This document shows positions 17,608 through 26,787 of a stretch of DNA of 64,000 nt, in pieces. The notes below the pieces were generated by a model. The model saw only the letters and a program-made list of their open reading frames with translations. It was not told the origin of the DNA and made no database searches. The stretch's first letter is position 1; every line of letters starts with the position of its first letter. A program made the translations under genes and the position numbers. The stretch comes from Tessaracoccus sp. SD287 (lineage in GTDB: Bacteria; Actinomycetota; Actinomycetes; Propionibacteriales; Propionibacteriaceae): contig NZ_JADIJQ010000001.1 in the NCBI RefSeq assembly GCF_017355265.1, positions 1 through 64,000 on the forward strand, read 5' to 3'.

Positions 17608-18708
17608 GTGAGCGCCACCCCACCACGCCTGGTCTACCCCGACCTGCTGCGCATCATCGCCATGCTCGCGGTGGTCACCCTGCACGTGGCCATGCGTGAC
17701 CTGCAGCGGGTGAGGTTGGGTTCGGCCGAGTGGCAGCTGATGAACCTGTACGACGGTGCGGCCCGCTGGTGCGTCCCGATCTACGTGATGGTCTCGGGGC
17801 TGTTCCTGTTGCGACCCGGCAGGAACGCCGACGACCTGCGCACCGCCTATCGCAAGACGTTCGGACGGGCCCTGCGGCTGGCATCGATCCTGGTGATCTG
17901 GTCGCTGGTCTACCAGGTCTTCCTGCTGCGGGCCACCCGAATGCCCCTCACCCCCAGGGGTGCGGTGGCCGGCCTGTGGGACATGTGGTTCGGCCCCATC
18001 TACTACCACCTGTGGTTCCTGTACATGCTCGTCCCGCTGTACTTCCTGGCCCCCCTGGTGCAGTTGTTCATTGCCCGCACCGAACCCCACCACTGGCGCA
18101 CCGTGGTGGTCGTGCTCGGCATCGGCGGGCCGGTGCTGACCTTCGTCACGTCACTGGTGGCCATCTACAGCGGTCAGGGCATGTACCGCCCCATGCCCGA
18201 GTTCAGCGGCTACCTGTTCTACTTCTTCCTGGGCTGGTGGCTGGGCCAGACCGAGTGGTCGAGCAGGCAGCGACGGGGGCTGTACCTGGCCGGACTGCTC
18301 GGGGTCACCATCAACGTCGGAGGCACGGCCTGGGCCTCGTCGGCCACCGGCACGTTCAATGAGACCTTCTACAACTACCTCACGCTGCCGACCGCGGCGG
18401 CGGCCATGGCGATCTTCGTGGCCGTCAAGCAGGTCGCGGCCGGACTGGACCCCTCACCCCGGATGCGCCGCCTGGTCGAGCAGTTCAGCGCGGTCACCCT
18501 GGGCATCTACCTGATCCACCCGGCGCTGATCGAGACATTCTTCCGGCTCAGCGACCTCACCGTGCGGCAGGCACCCGTCCCGGTGGTGGTGATGGTGCCG
18601 GCGGTGTCGCTGCTGGTCTTCGTGGCCTCGATGCTCGGCGCCTGGGTGGCGCGCCGGGTGATCCGTGCGCTGCCCCGGGGCAAGGACTGGGTGGGCTGGG
18701 TGATGTGA
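17608..18708 (+). CDS. Membrane acyltransferase, family 3 (OafA/YrhL-like)
   Basis: A 366-residue multispanning protein of the acyltransferase 3 family, which O-acetylates or O-succinylates sugars of exported glycans. It shows DLLRIIAMLAVVTLHVA in helix 1 (including the conserved catalytic-type histidine), a second helix WCVPIYVMVSGLFLL and about ten helices in all. The GTG start has AGGAG at a good distance. A TAGGGT box precedes it. The target glycan is unknown; no polysaccharide cluster is adjacent. Confidence 0.85.
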   Translation: MSATPPRLVYPDLLRIIAMLAVVTLHVAMRDLQRVRLGSAEWQLMNLYDGAARWCVPIYVMVSGLFLLRPGRNADDLRTAYRKTFGRALRLASILVIWSLVYQVFLLRATRMPLTPRGAVAGLWDMWFGPIYYHLWFLYMLVPLYFLAPLVQLFIARTEPHHWRTVVVVLGIGGPVLTFVTSLVAIYSGQGMYRPMPEFSGYLFYFFLGWWLGQTEWSSRQRRGLYLAGLLGVTINVGGTAWASSATGTFNETFYNYLTLPTAAAAMAIFVAVKQVAAGLDPSPRMRRLVEQFSAVTLGIYLIHPALIETFFRLSDLTVRQAPVPVVVMVPAVSLLVFVASMLGAWVARRVIRALPRGKDWVGWVM

Positions 18709-18847
18709 GCAGTCCAGCCCGGCACCCGACATGCGGCCCGGTCACTGTGCCTGCACCCACGCAGGAGGCTATCGTCAGGACGAAATCCGCTGACCGAACG
18801 CAGCCGCGGCTGCCTTCGTCCATGGTCGTCAACCAGAAGGAGCGCGG

Positions 18848-21382
18848 ATGAGTGCCGAAGAGCTTGGCTGGGCGTCGTCCGCGCTGGCCACCTATGCGAC
18901 CCTGGCCGAGGCCGATGGGCCCGGCGTGGCGCCGCACTGGGACGAGGTGGTCGGGCCCGAGGGCGTTCGGGACCCGCAGCAGATCGTCGCGGCGGCCGTC
19001 GAAGGGATGGGGACGGCCGGCCTGCTGGCGGCGCGGTCGGAGGCCCGACGACTCGTCGCCGAGGACGGCGTCCACTACGGCGGCACCCTGCGCCCGCGGC
19101 ACTGGTCCCTTGACCCGATCCCGATGGTCATCGACAGCGACGAGTGGGCGGGTATCGAGGCCGGCGTCACCCAACGGCTGCAGGTGCTCAACGCCCTGCT
19201 GGCCGACATCTACGGCGAGCAGCGGCTGCTGCAGCGCGGGGTGCTGCCGCCCGAGATCATCTTCGCCCACGAGGACTTCCTTCACCAGGCCCACGGCGTG
19301 CCGGTCGCCGGCAACCACCACCTGAGCGTCGTCGGCACCGACCTGGCCCGCGGCCCCGACGGGCAGTGGGTGGTGCTGTCCGACCGGACCGCGGCCCCTT
19401 CCGGTGCGGGCTACGCCATGGTGAACCGGCGGATCACCTCCCGGGTGATGGCCAACCTGCACCGCGGCACCCGGCTGCGCCGACTGCGTGGCTACTTCAC
19501 GGCGGTGCGGCACAGCCTGCTGGCGGCCGCCCCCGACGGCCCCGGCACCCCCCACGGAGCGCTGCTGTGGTCCGGGTCGGCGTCCGAGACCGCCTACGAG
19601 CAGGGCTTCCTGGCCACACTGCTGGGCTACTCCCTGGTCGAGGCCGACGACCTGGTCGTGCGCGATGCGGCGCTGTGGGTCCAGGACGGCGACCACCGGT
19701 CCCGGGTTGACGTGCTGCTGCGCCGCGTCGACTCGTCCTTCTGTGACCCCCTGGAGTGGCGGCCCGACTCCCAACTGGGCGTCGCCGGCCTGCTCGAGGC
19801 GTCGCGGCAGGGAAACCTGAGCATCGCCAACCGGTTGGGGTCGGGGGTCCTGGAGAACGCCGGGTTGTTGGCCTACCTGCCCCAGATCACCCGTGAACTA
19901 CTCGGCGAGGACCTGCTGCTGGCCTCCAGCCCCACCTGGTGGTGCGGCGACCCGGTCCAGCGCCAGCACGTCCTGGCCAACCTCGACGTGCTGGTGGTCA
20001 AGCCACTGCGACGCCGCAGCGATGGCCCGTCACGTCCGGGATGGACCCTGTCCAGCTCCGAGCGCGACGAACTGTCCCGGCGGATCCAGCAGGAGCCGTG
20101 GGCCTGGGTCGGGCAGGACCCGGTGATGCCGTCGACCACACCGCTGGTGACCGCGACTGGACTGGTGCCGCGGCGCACGGTGTTGCGCACCTTCGGGGCC
20201 GCCACCGACGACGGCTACACGCTGATGCCCGGCGGTCTGGCCCGGGTGGCTGCCGACGATGACTCCTGGCGGATCGCCAGCAGCAACGGTGCCATCGCGA
20301 AGGACGTCTGGGTGCTCGACTCCGAGCAGTCCGTCCCGGCCACCCTGGCCCTGCCCTCGGCGCACGAGCGCAGCCTGTGGGTCGAGGGCAGCGATCCCCG
20401 CCCGCTGCCGCCTCGCGTCGCCGACAACCTGTACTGGTACGGGCGCTACGGCGAACGCGTCGATGCCACCGCACGGCTGCTGGCCCAGGCCCTCGACCTG
20501 TCCGAGGACTACGGCAACCGGGTCGGTTCCACCGGCTTCCAGGTGCTGCAGCTGATCCGCGAGGCCGTCTCGTCCATCACGGACCTGCCACCGCACGAGG
20601 AGGGTTCCCCGGCCTCGTCGCGACAACTGCTGCGCCGTGCCGCCACCGACCCGCTGGTGGTCGGCAGCCTCGCCCACGACATCACCAGTCTGGTCCGTGC
20701 CGCCCACGAGGTGCCCGACACCCTCTCGGCGGGCGCCTGGCCACTGCTGAGCGCGTTGGAACGGGCCATGGCCAGTGGCGAACAGAGCCTGGAACTGGAC
20801 GACGTCACCGGCGCCACCATGGCCCTGGCCGGGCTCAATGCCGAATCCATGGTCCGCGACAACAGTTGGGCCTTCATCGATGCCGGTGTCCGGACCGAAC
20901 GTGCCAGCAATGCCCTCTCGCTGCTGGTCGAGGTCTTCGGCACCGAAGTGCCGATGTCCGTCGAGGACCAGGCCGGCGAGGCCGTGATGGCCATCTGCGA
21001 GTCGCTGATCACCCATCACCGCCGGGTCGCCATGGGCGGCTCCCCCACCCGTCCACTGCATTCGGCGATGGCGCTGCTGGTGCTGGACGAGTCCAACCCA
21101 CGCTCGGTCGCCTTCCAGTTGCGCCATCTGGTCGCCGACCTGCGCCTGGTCAACGACGACGTGGTGGCCGGGGACGTCGAGCAGGTGCTGGCCGACCTGG
21201 CGTCGAACGCCGTGCTGCTGCTCACCGGGGACCGCGGACCCATCGTGGAGGTCCTGGTCGCCGCCGAGCAGACGATGCGCGAGACCTCCGAGGCCATCAC
21301 CAGGCGCCACTTCGCCCGGCCGACGCCGCGTATCTTCCGCCAGGCGTCCTGGCTGACGCCCACCCCACCCAGGCAGGTGTGA
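18848..21382 (+). CDS. Circularly permuted ATP-grasp protein fused to an alpha-E domain
   Basis: An 844-residue fusion. Residues about 1-490 are a type-2 circularly permuted ATP-grasp domain (VTQRLQVLNALLADIYGEQR, IIFAHEDFLHQAHG, LARGPDGQWVVLSDRT, GYAMVNRR). Residues about 500-840 are an alpha-E helical domain (LPPRVADNLYWYGRYGERVDA, SVAFQLRHLVADLRL). The two are usually adjacent separate genes; here they are one. Such proteins are predicted amide-bond-forming enzymes acting with transglutaminase-like proteases in a widespread, poorly characterised peptide system. The start has AGAAGGAG upstream. The next gene (transglutaminase-like) begins at its stop codon, so they form an operon. Confidence 0.88.
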   Translation: MSAEELGWASSALATYATLAEADGPGVAPHWDEVVGPEGVRDPQQIVAAAVEGMGTAGLLAARSEARRLVAEDGVHYGGTLRPRHWSLDPIPMVIDSDEWAGIEAGVTQRLQVLNALLADIYGEQRLLQRGVLPPEIIFAHEDFLHQAHGVPVAGNHHLSVVGTDLARGPDGQWVVLSDRTAAPSGAGYAMVNRRITSRVMANLHRGTRLRRLRGYFTAVRHSLLAAAPDGPGTPHGALLWSGSASETAYEQGFLATLLGYSLVEADDLVVRDAALWVQDGDHRSRVDVLLRRVDSSFCDPLEWRPDSQLGVAGLLEASRQGNLSIANRLGSGVLENAGLLAYLPQITRELLGEDLLLASSPTWWCGDPVQRQHVLANLDVLVVKPLRRRSDGPSRPGWTLSSSERDELSRRIQQEPWAWVGQDPVMPSTTPLVTATGLVPRRTVLRTFGAATDDGYTLMPGGLARVAADDDSWRIASSNGAIAKDVWVLDSEQSVPATLALPSAHERSLWVEGSDPRPLPPRVADNLYWYGRYGERVDATARLLAQALDLSEDYGNRVGSTGFQVLQLIREAVSSITDLPPHEEGSPASSRQLLRRAATDPLVVGSLAHDITSLVRAAHEVPDTLSAGAWPLLSALERAMASGEQSLELDDVTGATMALAGLNAESMVRDNSWAFIDAGVRTERASNALSLLVEVFGTEVPMSVEDQAGEAVMAICESLITHHRRVAMGGSPTRPLHSAMALLVLDESNPRSVAFQLRHLVADLRLVNDDVVAGDVEQVLADLASNAVLLLTGDRGPIVEVLVAAEQTMRETSEAITRRHFARPTPRIFRQASWLTPTPPRQV

Positions 21383-21384
21383 CC

Positions 21385-22329
21385 GTGAGCAGGATGTTGC
21401 AGACCGCCGAGCACCTCACCCCGCGGCGTTACCGGGTCGTCCACACCACCCGCTACCAGTACAACGGCGACGTCACCGGATGCTACGAGCGGGGCCTGCT
21501 GGGCGCCCGTGACACCCCCTCACAGCGGGTGGTGCATTCGGCCTACCGCGTCGACCCGCCGGCGGCGACCGCCTTCGAGCACGTCGACTACTTCGGCAAC
21601 CTGTCGCACTACCTCGAGATCCAGTCCCGGCACAGCCAGCTGGCGGTCACCAAGGACCTGCTCGTCGACGTGGCGTGGCCACGCATCAGCATGGACCACC
21701 TCAACCAGTGGACGGTGCAGCAGGCCGCCGACGCCCTGCGGGGGAACCTTCGTCTGGGCGTGGAGCGCAGCCTGTACGCAATGCCCTCGGCGAAGGTGGC
21801 CACCACCGAGGAGGTGGTCGACTACGCACGCTCCCGGCTCAGCGCCGACCAGGGGCTGGGTGACGCCCTGGAGGCCCTGACCCTGGGCATCTTCGAAGAG
21901 TTCACCTACCGACCCGGGGTGACCACCACCCGCACGACCCTGACCGAGCTGCTGGCGCTGCGCCAGGGCGTCTGCCAGGACTTTGCCCACCTGGCCATCG
22001 GGTGCCTGAGACTGTTCGGGCTGCCGGCCCGCTACGTCAGCGGCTACATCGAGACGATGCCGCCACCGGGCCAGCCAAAACTGGCCGGTTCGGACGCGAC
22101 CCATGCGTGGGCCTCGGTGCTGGCACCCGACGGGCGCTGGATCGACATCGACCCGACCAATGCCCACTTCGCCGACTCCCGGTACGTCGTCAGCGGCTGG
22201 GGTCGTGACTTCGCCGACGTCTCGCCGCTGAAGGGGGTCATCTTCACCGAGGCCAACACCTCGTCGTTGAGCGTCGGGGTGGACGTGATCCGGATGCCCG
22301 AGCCAGTCAGCCCACTCAGCCCAGTCTGA
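21385..22329 (+). CDS. Transglutaminase-like protease of the ATP-grasp/alpha-E system
   Basis: A 314-residue cytoplasmic protein with an N-terminal beta domain (YRVVHTTRYQYNGDV) and a transglutaminase core. The triad is the Cys in RQGVCQDFAHL, the His in DATHAWASV and the Asp in WIDIDPTN. This is the standard partner of alpha-E/ATP-grasp proteins. The GTG at 21385 has AGGCAGG seven bases upstream; another GTG at 21379 overlaps the preceding TGA as GTGA. The last 14 bases overlap the convergent second transglutaminase gene. Confidence 0.88.
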   Translation: MSRMLQTAEHLTPRRYRVVHTTRYQYNGDVTGCYERGLLGARDTPSQRVVHSAYRVDPPAATAFEHVDYFGNLSHYLEIQSRHSQLAVTKDLLVDVAWPRISMDHLNQWTVQQAADALRGNLRLGVERSLYAMPSAKVATTEEVVDYARSRLSADQGLGDALEALTLGIFEEFTYRPGVTTTRTTLTELLALRQGVCQDFAHLAIGCLRLFGLPARYVSGYIETMPPPGQPKLAGSDATHAWASVLAPDGRWIDIDPTNAHFADSRYVVSGWGRDFADVSPLKGVIFTEANTSSLSVGVDVIRMPEPVSPLSPV

Positions 22330-23125
22330 CCAGGGCTGCGGGGTCATCGACGGGCAGGTCACCCTCGACGGTGGCCGTCACCGACATCCTGCGCAGCGTG
22401 GTGCGTCCCGACACGGTCGTCATGAACGCCGTGTCCGAGGCGTCGCGCCCGGTGGCGATCCTCACCATGGGTTGCCGCGGCGCCAGGCCGGTGGCGTCGA
22501 TGACGTGCCAGGCCCCCTCGATCCACACCTCGGCGACGGCGTGGAAGTCCATGGGCTGCAGCCCGGGAGCGTAGACCGAGACCAACCGGGCCGGGATGTT
22601 CATGGCCCGGCAGAAGGTGATCACCAGGTGGGCCATGTCCCGGCAGACCCCCTTGCGGGACAGGTAGGTCTCCAGCGCCCCGTCGACGACGCGACTGCTG
22701 CCCAGGGTGTAGCGAATCCTGGTGTTGACCCAGACCCGGATGGCGTCGACCAGGGCCATGCCGGTCAGGTCCCTGAAGTGGGTCCAGGCGACCTGTCCCA
22801 GCCGGTCGGAGTCGCAGTAGCGGGAGGGGCGACCGTACAGGATCTCCTCGGCCTCGCCGTCGTCCATCGATGAGGCCTGGGCGCCCACCACAGCGGTGTA
22901 GGTGACCACCAGCTCGCCCACCGGGATGGTCCGCGCCCGGTGCAGCCGCACGTGCGAGTGGGTGTCGATCTCGTGGAACTCGACGGGGACCCCGTCGACC
23001 AGCATGGTCAGCTGCTCGCTGACGGGACGGTGGGTCGAGGCGACAGCGACGGAGAAGACGATGTCGGCGGGGGCTGTGATGGTCACATCCAGCTGGGAAC
23101 CGAGGTGGCGCAGGGGCGGGGTCAC
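22316..23125 (-). CDS. Second transglutaminase-like cysteine protease
   Basis: A 269-residue protein with the transglutaminase triad: Cys in LSRKGVCRDMAHL, His in DFHAVAEVWIEG and Asp in WHVIDATG. Its N-terminal part is a beta domain of the type seen in such proteases. It faces the ATP-grasp/alpha-E operon tail to tail, so the locus encodes two paralogous proteases of this class. The start is uncertain; the GTG at 23125 fits the domain boundary but has only a weak ribosome-binding site. Confidence 0.82.
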   Translation of the reverse strand: MTPPLRHLGSQLDVTITAPADIVFSVAVASTHRPVSEQLTMLVDGVPVEFHEIDTHSHVRLHRARTIPVGELVVTYTAVVGAQASSMDDGEAEEILYGRPSRYCDSDRLGQVAWTHFRDLTGMALVDAIRVWVNTRIRYTLGSSRVVDGALETYLSRKGVCRDMAHLVITFCRAMNIPARLVSVYAPGLQPMDFHAVAEVWIEGAWHVIDATGLAPRQPMVRIATGRDASDTAFMTTVSGRTTLRRMSVTATVEGDLPVDDPAALVRLG

Positions 23126-23242
23126 CGCGCCACTGTAGGCGTTGCGGCGAGCGCGCGCATCCGGCGGGCATCCCGACCAATCGCCCACCCGCCACCCGGG
23201 GCACGCCATAGAGTTGGTGTGCCGCTCACCGAAAGGTCATCC

Positions 23243-24634
23243 ATGACCACCGAAGACCGTCGCCGCACGACCACCACCCTGGTCATCCTGGGTGCCTCCG
23301 GCGACCTGACCCACCGGTTGTTGCTGCCCGGGCTCGGAACCTTGTTGACCCAGCGTCCGCACCACGACCTGCACCTGGTCGGTGCCGCCGCCGACGACCT
23401 CACCGACGAGCAGTGGCGTGAGCGGGTGCGCCAGGGCCTGTCGGACGGCGCCTGCCAGCGTGAGCGCATCGAGGCGGTGGTCAAGCACACGTCCTACCGG
23501 CGGATGGATGCCACCGACGCCACCGCCCTGCAAAGTCTGCTGCACGACCTGGCCGATCCCGAGCGTCCGATCATCCTGTACTTCGCCCTGCCGCCGTCGG
23601 TGAGCCAACGCGCCTGTGAGGCCCTGCGCCACCTCGACCTGCCCAGCAACCTGCGGCTGGCCATCGAGAAGCCCTTCGGGTCGGGCTACGAGTCGGCGGT
23701 GGCCTTCAACCAACTGCTGACCAGCCTGGTGCCCGAGAAGCAGGTCTTCCGGGTCGACCACTACCTGGGTAAGGCCACCGTGCTGAACCTGATCGGGCTG
23801 CGGTTCAGCAACCGGTTCTTCGAGCCCACCTGGAACGCCACGAACATCGAGCGTGTCGAGATCATCACCGACGAGACCCTGGCGCTGGAGGGCAGGGCCG
23901 GCTACTACGACCATGCCGGCGCCCTCAGGGACATGCTGCAGAGCCACCTGCTGCTGGTCATGTCGCTGGTGGGCATGGAGGAGCCGGCCTCGATCGACGA
24001 GGTCGAACTGCGCGACCTGATGGTGCACACCCTGCGGGCCACGCACCTGTGGGACGACGACCCGGTCGCCGCGTCCCGGAGGGCCCGCTACGTCGCCGGC
24101 CACGTCGACGACCGCCAGATCCCGTCCTACGCCGACGAACCGGGCGTCGACCCATCGCGGATGACCGAGACCCTGGCCGAGGTCATCGTCGAGATCCGCA
24201 ATGCGCGCTGGACCGGCGTGCCGATCCGGTTGCGTTCCGGCAAGGCTCTGGGCGACGGTTTCCGAGGCATCGTGCTGAAGTACCGTCCGATCGTGCACCC
24301 GGTGACCGGCTTCCACAACACGCCCGCGCCCAATGTCCTGTCCATCGGCATCGCGCCGGAGACCCTGTCCCTGGCCATCACCACCAATGCGGCCGGCGAC
24401 CGGTGGGACCTGGAGAACACAGTGATGCACAGTGAGTTGGGCGAGTCGCCGATCAGGCCCTACGGCGAAATCCTGGACCTGATCCTGGAGGGTGACCCGC
24501 TGCTCAGCGTCCGCGGCGACATGGCCGAGGAGTGCTGGCGGATCCTGGGACCGGTGCTGGACGCCTGGCAGCAGAACCTGGTGCCGTTGGACGAGTACCG
24601 GGCCGGTTCGACGGGCCCCAGCACCTGGCGCTGA
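23243..24634 (+). CDS. zwf: Glucose-6-phosphate 1-dehydrogenase
   Basis: Oxidises glucose 6-phosphate to 6-phosphogluconolactone with NAD(P)+ at the head of the pentose phosphate pathway. The 463-residue product has the nucleotide-binding GASGDLTHR, the EKPFG block and the active-site VDHYLGK motif with the substrate-binding Lys and catalytic His neighbourhood. The residue after LGK, nearly always Glu, is Ala here, and the protein is about 30-40 residues shorter than the usual enzyme, so it is a divergent member. A TAGAGT box lies at 23209-23214. No opcA, gnd or tal is next to it. Confidence 0.88.
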   Translation: MTTEDRRRTTTTLVILGASGDLTHRLLLPGLGTLLTQRPHHDLHLVGAAADDLTDEQWRERVRQGLSDGACQRERIEAVVKHTSYRRMDATDATALQSLLHDLADPERPIILYFALPPSVSQRACEALRHLDLPSNLRLAIEKPFGSGYESAVAFNQLLTSLVPEKQVFRVDHYLGKATVLNLIGLRFSNRFFEPTWNATNIERVEIITDETLALEGRAGYYDHAGALRDMLQSHLLLVMSLVGMEEPASIDEVELRDLMVHTLRATHLWDDDPVAASRRARYVAGHVDDRQIPSYADEPGVDPSRMTETLAEVIVEIRNARWTGVPIRLRSGKALGDGFRGIVLKYRPIVHPVTGFHNTPAPNVLSIGIAPETLSLAITTNAAGDRWDLENTVMHSELGESPIRPYGEILDLILEGDPLLSVRGDMAEECWRILGPVLDAWQQNLVPLDEYRAGSTGPSTWR

Positions 24635-24659
24635 GCCGTCGAGGTGCTGCCGCGCGACG

Positions 24660-24774
24660 GTAGACTGGCCACTGACAAGGCACACCGGGAATGTTGCGGG
24701 GTCCACTGGTGTTGATGGAGTGTGCCTGTCCATCAGTTCGTTCCGTCAGCAGTGACCCCAGCAGGAGGTGCGTC
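24660..24774 (+). promoter_or_regulatory. Promoter-like box and structured leader of the PAC2 gene
   Basis: TAGACT at 24661-24666 resembles the -10 boxes in this window. Downstream, GGCACAC (24679-24685) and GTGTGCC (24720-24726) are perfect inverted repeats enclosing a smaller TCCA/TGGA dyad. A strong GCAGGAGG ribosome-binding site follows before the ATG at 24775. The leader of roughly 100 bases with a stem suggests post-transcriptional control, but this is only an inference. Confidence 0.4.
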
Positions 24775-25692
24775 ATGATCGATCCAGAGGGCCTCTTCCA
24801 GGCCGAACCGCATGTCGACCTGCAGACCGTCCGTGCCCGGACGTTGCTGGTCACGATGACATCCTTCGTCGACGCCGGCCAGAGCCAGCAGTTGATCGAT
24901 CGACACCTGCTGGACGCCTTCGCCCACCACAAGCTGGGCCAGTTCGATGTCGACGAGTTGATCGACTACCGCGGCCAGCGCCCGGTGCTGATCTTCGACG
25001 CCGACAAGTTCGTGGAGTACCAGCAGCCCCGCATCGACCTGCACCACCTGGTCGACGAGTCCGCCGTGCCCTTCCTGCTGTTGCGTGGCGTCGAACCCGA
25101 CCTGCGCTGGGAGAAGATGATCCGCTCCGTCAAGTGGGTGATCGACCAGACCGCCGTGGAGCGCGTCGTCCTGGTCAGCGCCATCCCGATGCCGGTGCCC
25201 CACACGCGCCCGGTCGTCATCACCCGTCATGCCAGCAGTCCCGACCTGATCCCGGGCAACCAGCCCATGTTCGCCCGGATGGCCACCGGTGGCGCGTTCC
25301 CGAGCCTGCTGGAGTTCCGTCTGGGCGAGGCCGACGTCCAGGTCATCGGGTTGACCGCCCACGTGCCGCACTACCTGGCCCAGGCGGAGTTCCCGGACGC
25401 CGCGATCGCCCTGATCAAGGCCTTCAGCCAGGCCACCGGACACACCATTCCCACCACCGAACTCGCGATTCGCGCCGGCATCAGCCGCGCCGCCATCTCC
25501 CACGAGGTGGAGAGCTCCGAAGAAGCGACCGGTCTGGTGCACGCCCTGGAGGAGCAGTTCGACAGCTTCCACGAGGAACTGAAGTCCACCCCTCCCCTGA
25601 CGGCCAGCCCCGAGAACCTGCCCACCGGCGACGACATTGCCGCCGAGGCGGAGGCCTTCTTGCGGGCCCACCGCAGCGACGGACTTGAATAG
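24775..25692 (+). CDS. PAC2-family protein (proteasome-assembly-chaperone-like)
   Basis: A 305-residue actinobacterial PAC2-superfamily protein, related to archaeal and eukaryotic proteasome-assembly chaperones and to the mycobacterial PAC2 proteins. Recognisable parts are LLVTMTSFVDAGQSQQLIDRHL, FDVDELIDYRGQRPVLIFD and the GLTAHVPHYLAQAEFPDAA block. Residues after about 250 form an acidic tail. AGGAGG precedes the ATG. No proteasome genes are in the window, so a chaperone role here is only by family analogy. Confidence 0.85.
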   Translation: MIDPEGLFQAEPHVDLQTVRARTLLVTMTSFVDAGQSQQLIDRHLLDAFAHHKLGQFDVDELIDYRGQRPVLIFDADKFVEYQQPRIDLHHLVDESAVPFLLLRGVEPDLRWEKMIRSVKWVIDQTAVERVVLVSAIPMPVPHTRPVVITRHASSPDLIPGNQPMFARMATGGAFPSLLEFRLGEADVQVIGLTAHVPHYLAQAEFPDAAIALIKAFSQATGHTIPTTELAIRAGISRAAISHEVESSEEATGLVHALEEQFDSFHEELKSTPPLTASPENLPTGDDIAAEAEAFLRAHRSDGLE

Positions 25693-25719
25693 TGCAGCTT
25701 GAGGGCTTAACCTTCTGGA

Positions 25720-26406
25720 ATGAAGTCTGAGTCCTTCACGCTTGCTGGCGGGCGCTGGCTGGCTGTCGTCAACATTGACCAGCGTCGCAGCCGCTCCTCC
25801 CCCGACCGGGTTCCCGAGCTGTTGGCCGACCTGTCGAGCCTCGACGTCCTGCTGGGCCCTGAACGCACCGTCGGCGACGAGGTCCAGTTGCTCACCAGCA
25901 GCGCGGCCGCGGTGGGCCATCTGCTGGAGACGGTCGCCCGCGGCCAGGACTGGCGAGTCGGGATCGGTCTCGGGCCCGTCGAGACGCCGCTGCCCACCAG
26001 CGTCCGGGAGGCCCGCGGCCCGGCCTTCCTCGCCGCCCGGGAGGCGATCCAGACGGCCCACTCCTCGCCGACCAACCTCGCCCTGGTCGCCGCCCCCGGC
26101 CGTGTCGGCGTCGACGACTACGCTGTCGGTGAGCGGGATGCACGCCGAGCCAGGCGTGTGACCGAGGCCAATGTCGTCGCGAGTCTGCTGCAGCACCTGT
26201 GGAGTCGCCGGACGCAAGAGGGGTGGGACGTGATCGACCAGTTGCGCCGCAGCGGCACCGGCCGGGCGGCGGCCGAGCGTCTCGACATCTCCGCCTCAGC
26301 AGTCTCCCAACGGCTGCGCACCGCCGGATGGCAGCCGGGTGAACAGGGCCGCGAGCTGCTCGAATCATTGCTGGACGAGGCGCTCACCGGCGGTGAGGCG
26401 TCGTGA
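25720..26406 (+). CDS. SatD-like protein with C-terminal helix-turn-helix
   Basis: A 228-residue protein resembling the SatD family: an N-terminal WLAVVNIDQRRS strand, GDEVQLL, and VGIGLGPVETPLPTSVREARG followed by PAFLAAREAI. Residues about 180-205 (GTGRAAAERLDISASAVSQ) look like a helix-turn-helix, so it may bind DNA. The stop overlaps the start of the next membrane protein gene. SatD/SatE-type pairs are linked to acid or stress tolerance in streptococci, but the biochemical role is unknown. Confidence 0.7.
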   Translation: MKSESFTLAGGRWLAVVNIDQRRSRSSPDRVPELLADLSSLDVLLGPERTVGDEVQLLTSSAAAVGHLLETVARGQDWRVGIGLGPVETPLPTSVREARGPAFLAAREAIQTAHSSPTNLALVAAPGRVGVDDYAVGERDARRARRVTEANVVASLLQHLWSRRTQEGWDVIDQLRRSGTGRAAAERLDISASAVSQRLRTAGWQPGEQGRELLESLLDEALTGGEAS

Positions 26407-26777
26407 ACCGCTGGGGCGAGTTCGGCGTCGATGCGGGCATCACCCTGGTCATCGGGGCACTGCTGGTGCTGTTCGGCGTCCGCTTCGTCGACCGCTTGCT
26501 GCGGTTTGCCAGCAATGAGCCCCGCAGCGCCGCCGACAAGCTGAAGGGCGGCGCCTGGATCGGCGCCCTGGAACGGCTGGCCACCTACGTCAGCGTCATT
26601 GCCCACTTCCTGCCCGGGCTCGCCATCATCCTGGCGGTCAAGGGTCTGGCCCGCTACCCCGAGTTGCGGGCCAAGGACCCCGACGTCGCCGAACGCTTCA
26701 TCATCGGAACCTTCGTCAGCGTGCTGCTGGCGGTGGGCGGCGCCGCCCTGACCCTGTGGCTGACCAGCCTCACCTGA
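26403..26777 (+). CDS. Small membrane protein partner of the SatD-like gene
   Basis: A 124-residue integral membrane protein with three hydrophobic helices (about 9-30, 60-80, 100-122) and no recognised catalytic motif. The GTG start overlaps the TGA of the SatD-like gene as GTGA, so they are translationally coupled. Position and topology match the membrane partner that usually follows SatD-like genes. Function unknown. Confidence 0.75.
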   Translation: MNRWGEFGVDAGITLVIGALLVLFGVRFVDRLLRFASNEPRSAADKLKGGAWIGALERLATYVSVIAHFLPGLAIILAVKGLARYPELRAKDPDVAERFIIGTFVSVLLAVGGAALTLWLTSLT

Positions 26778-26787
26778 GGACGACATC

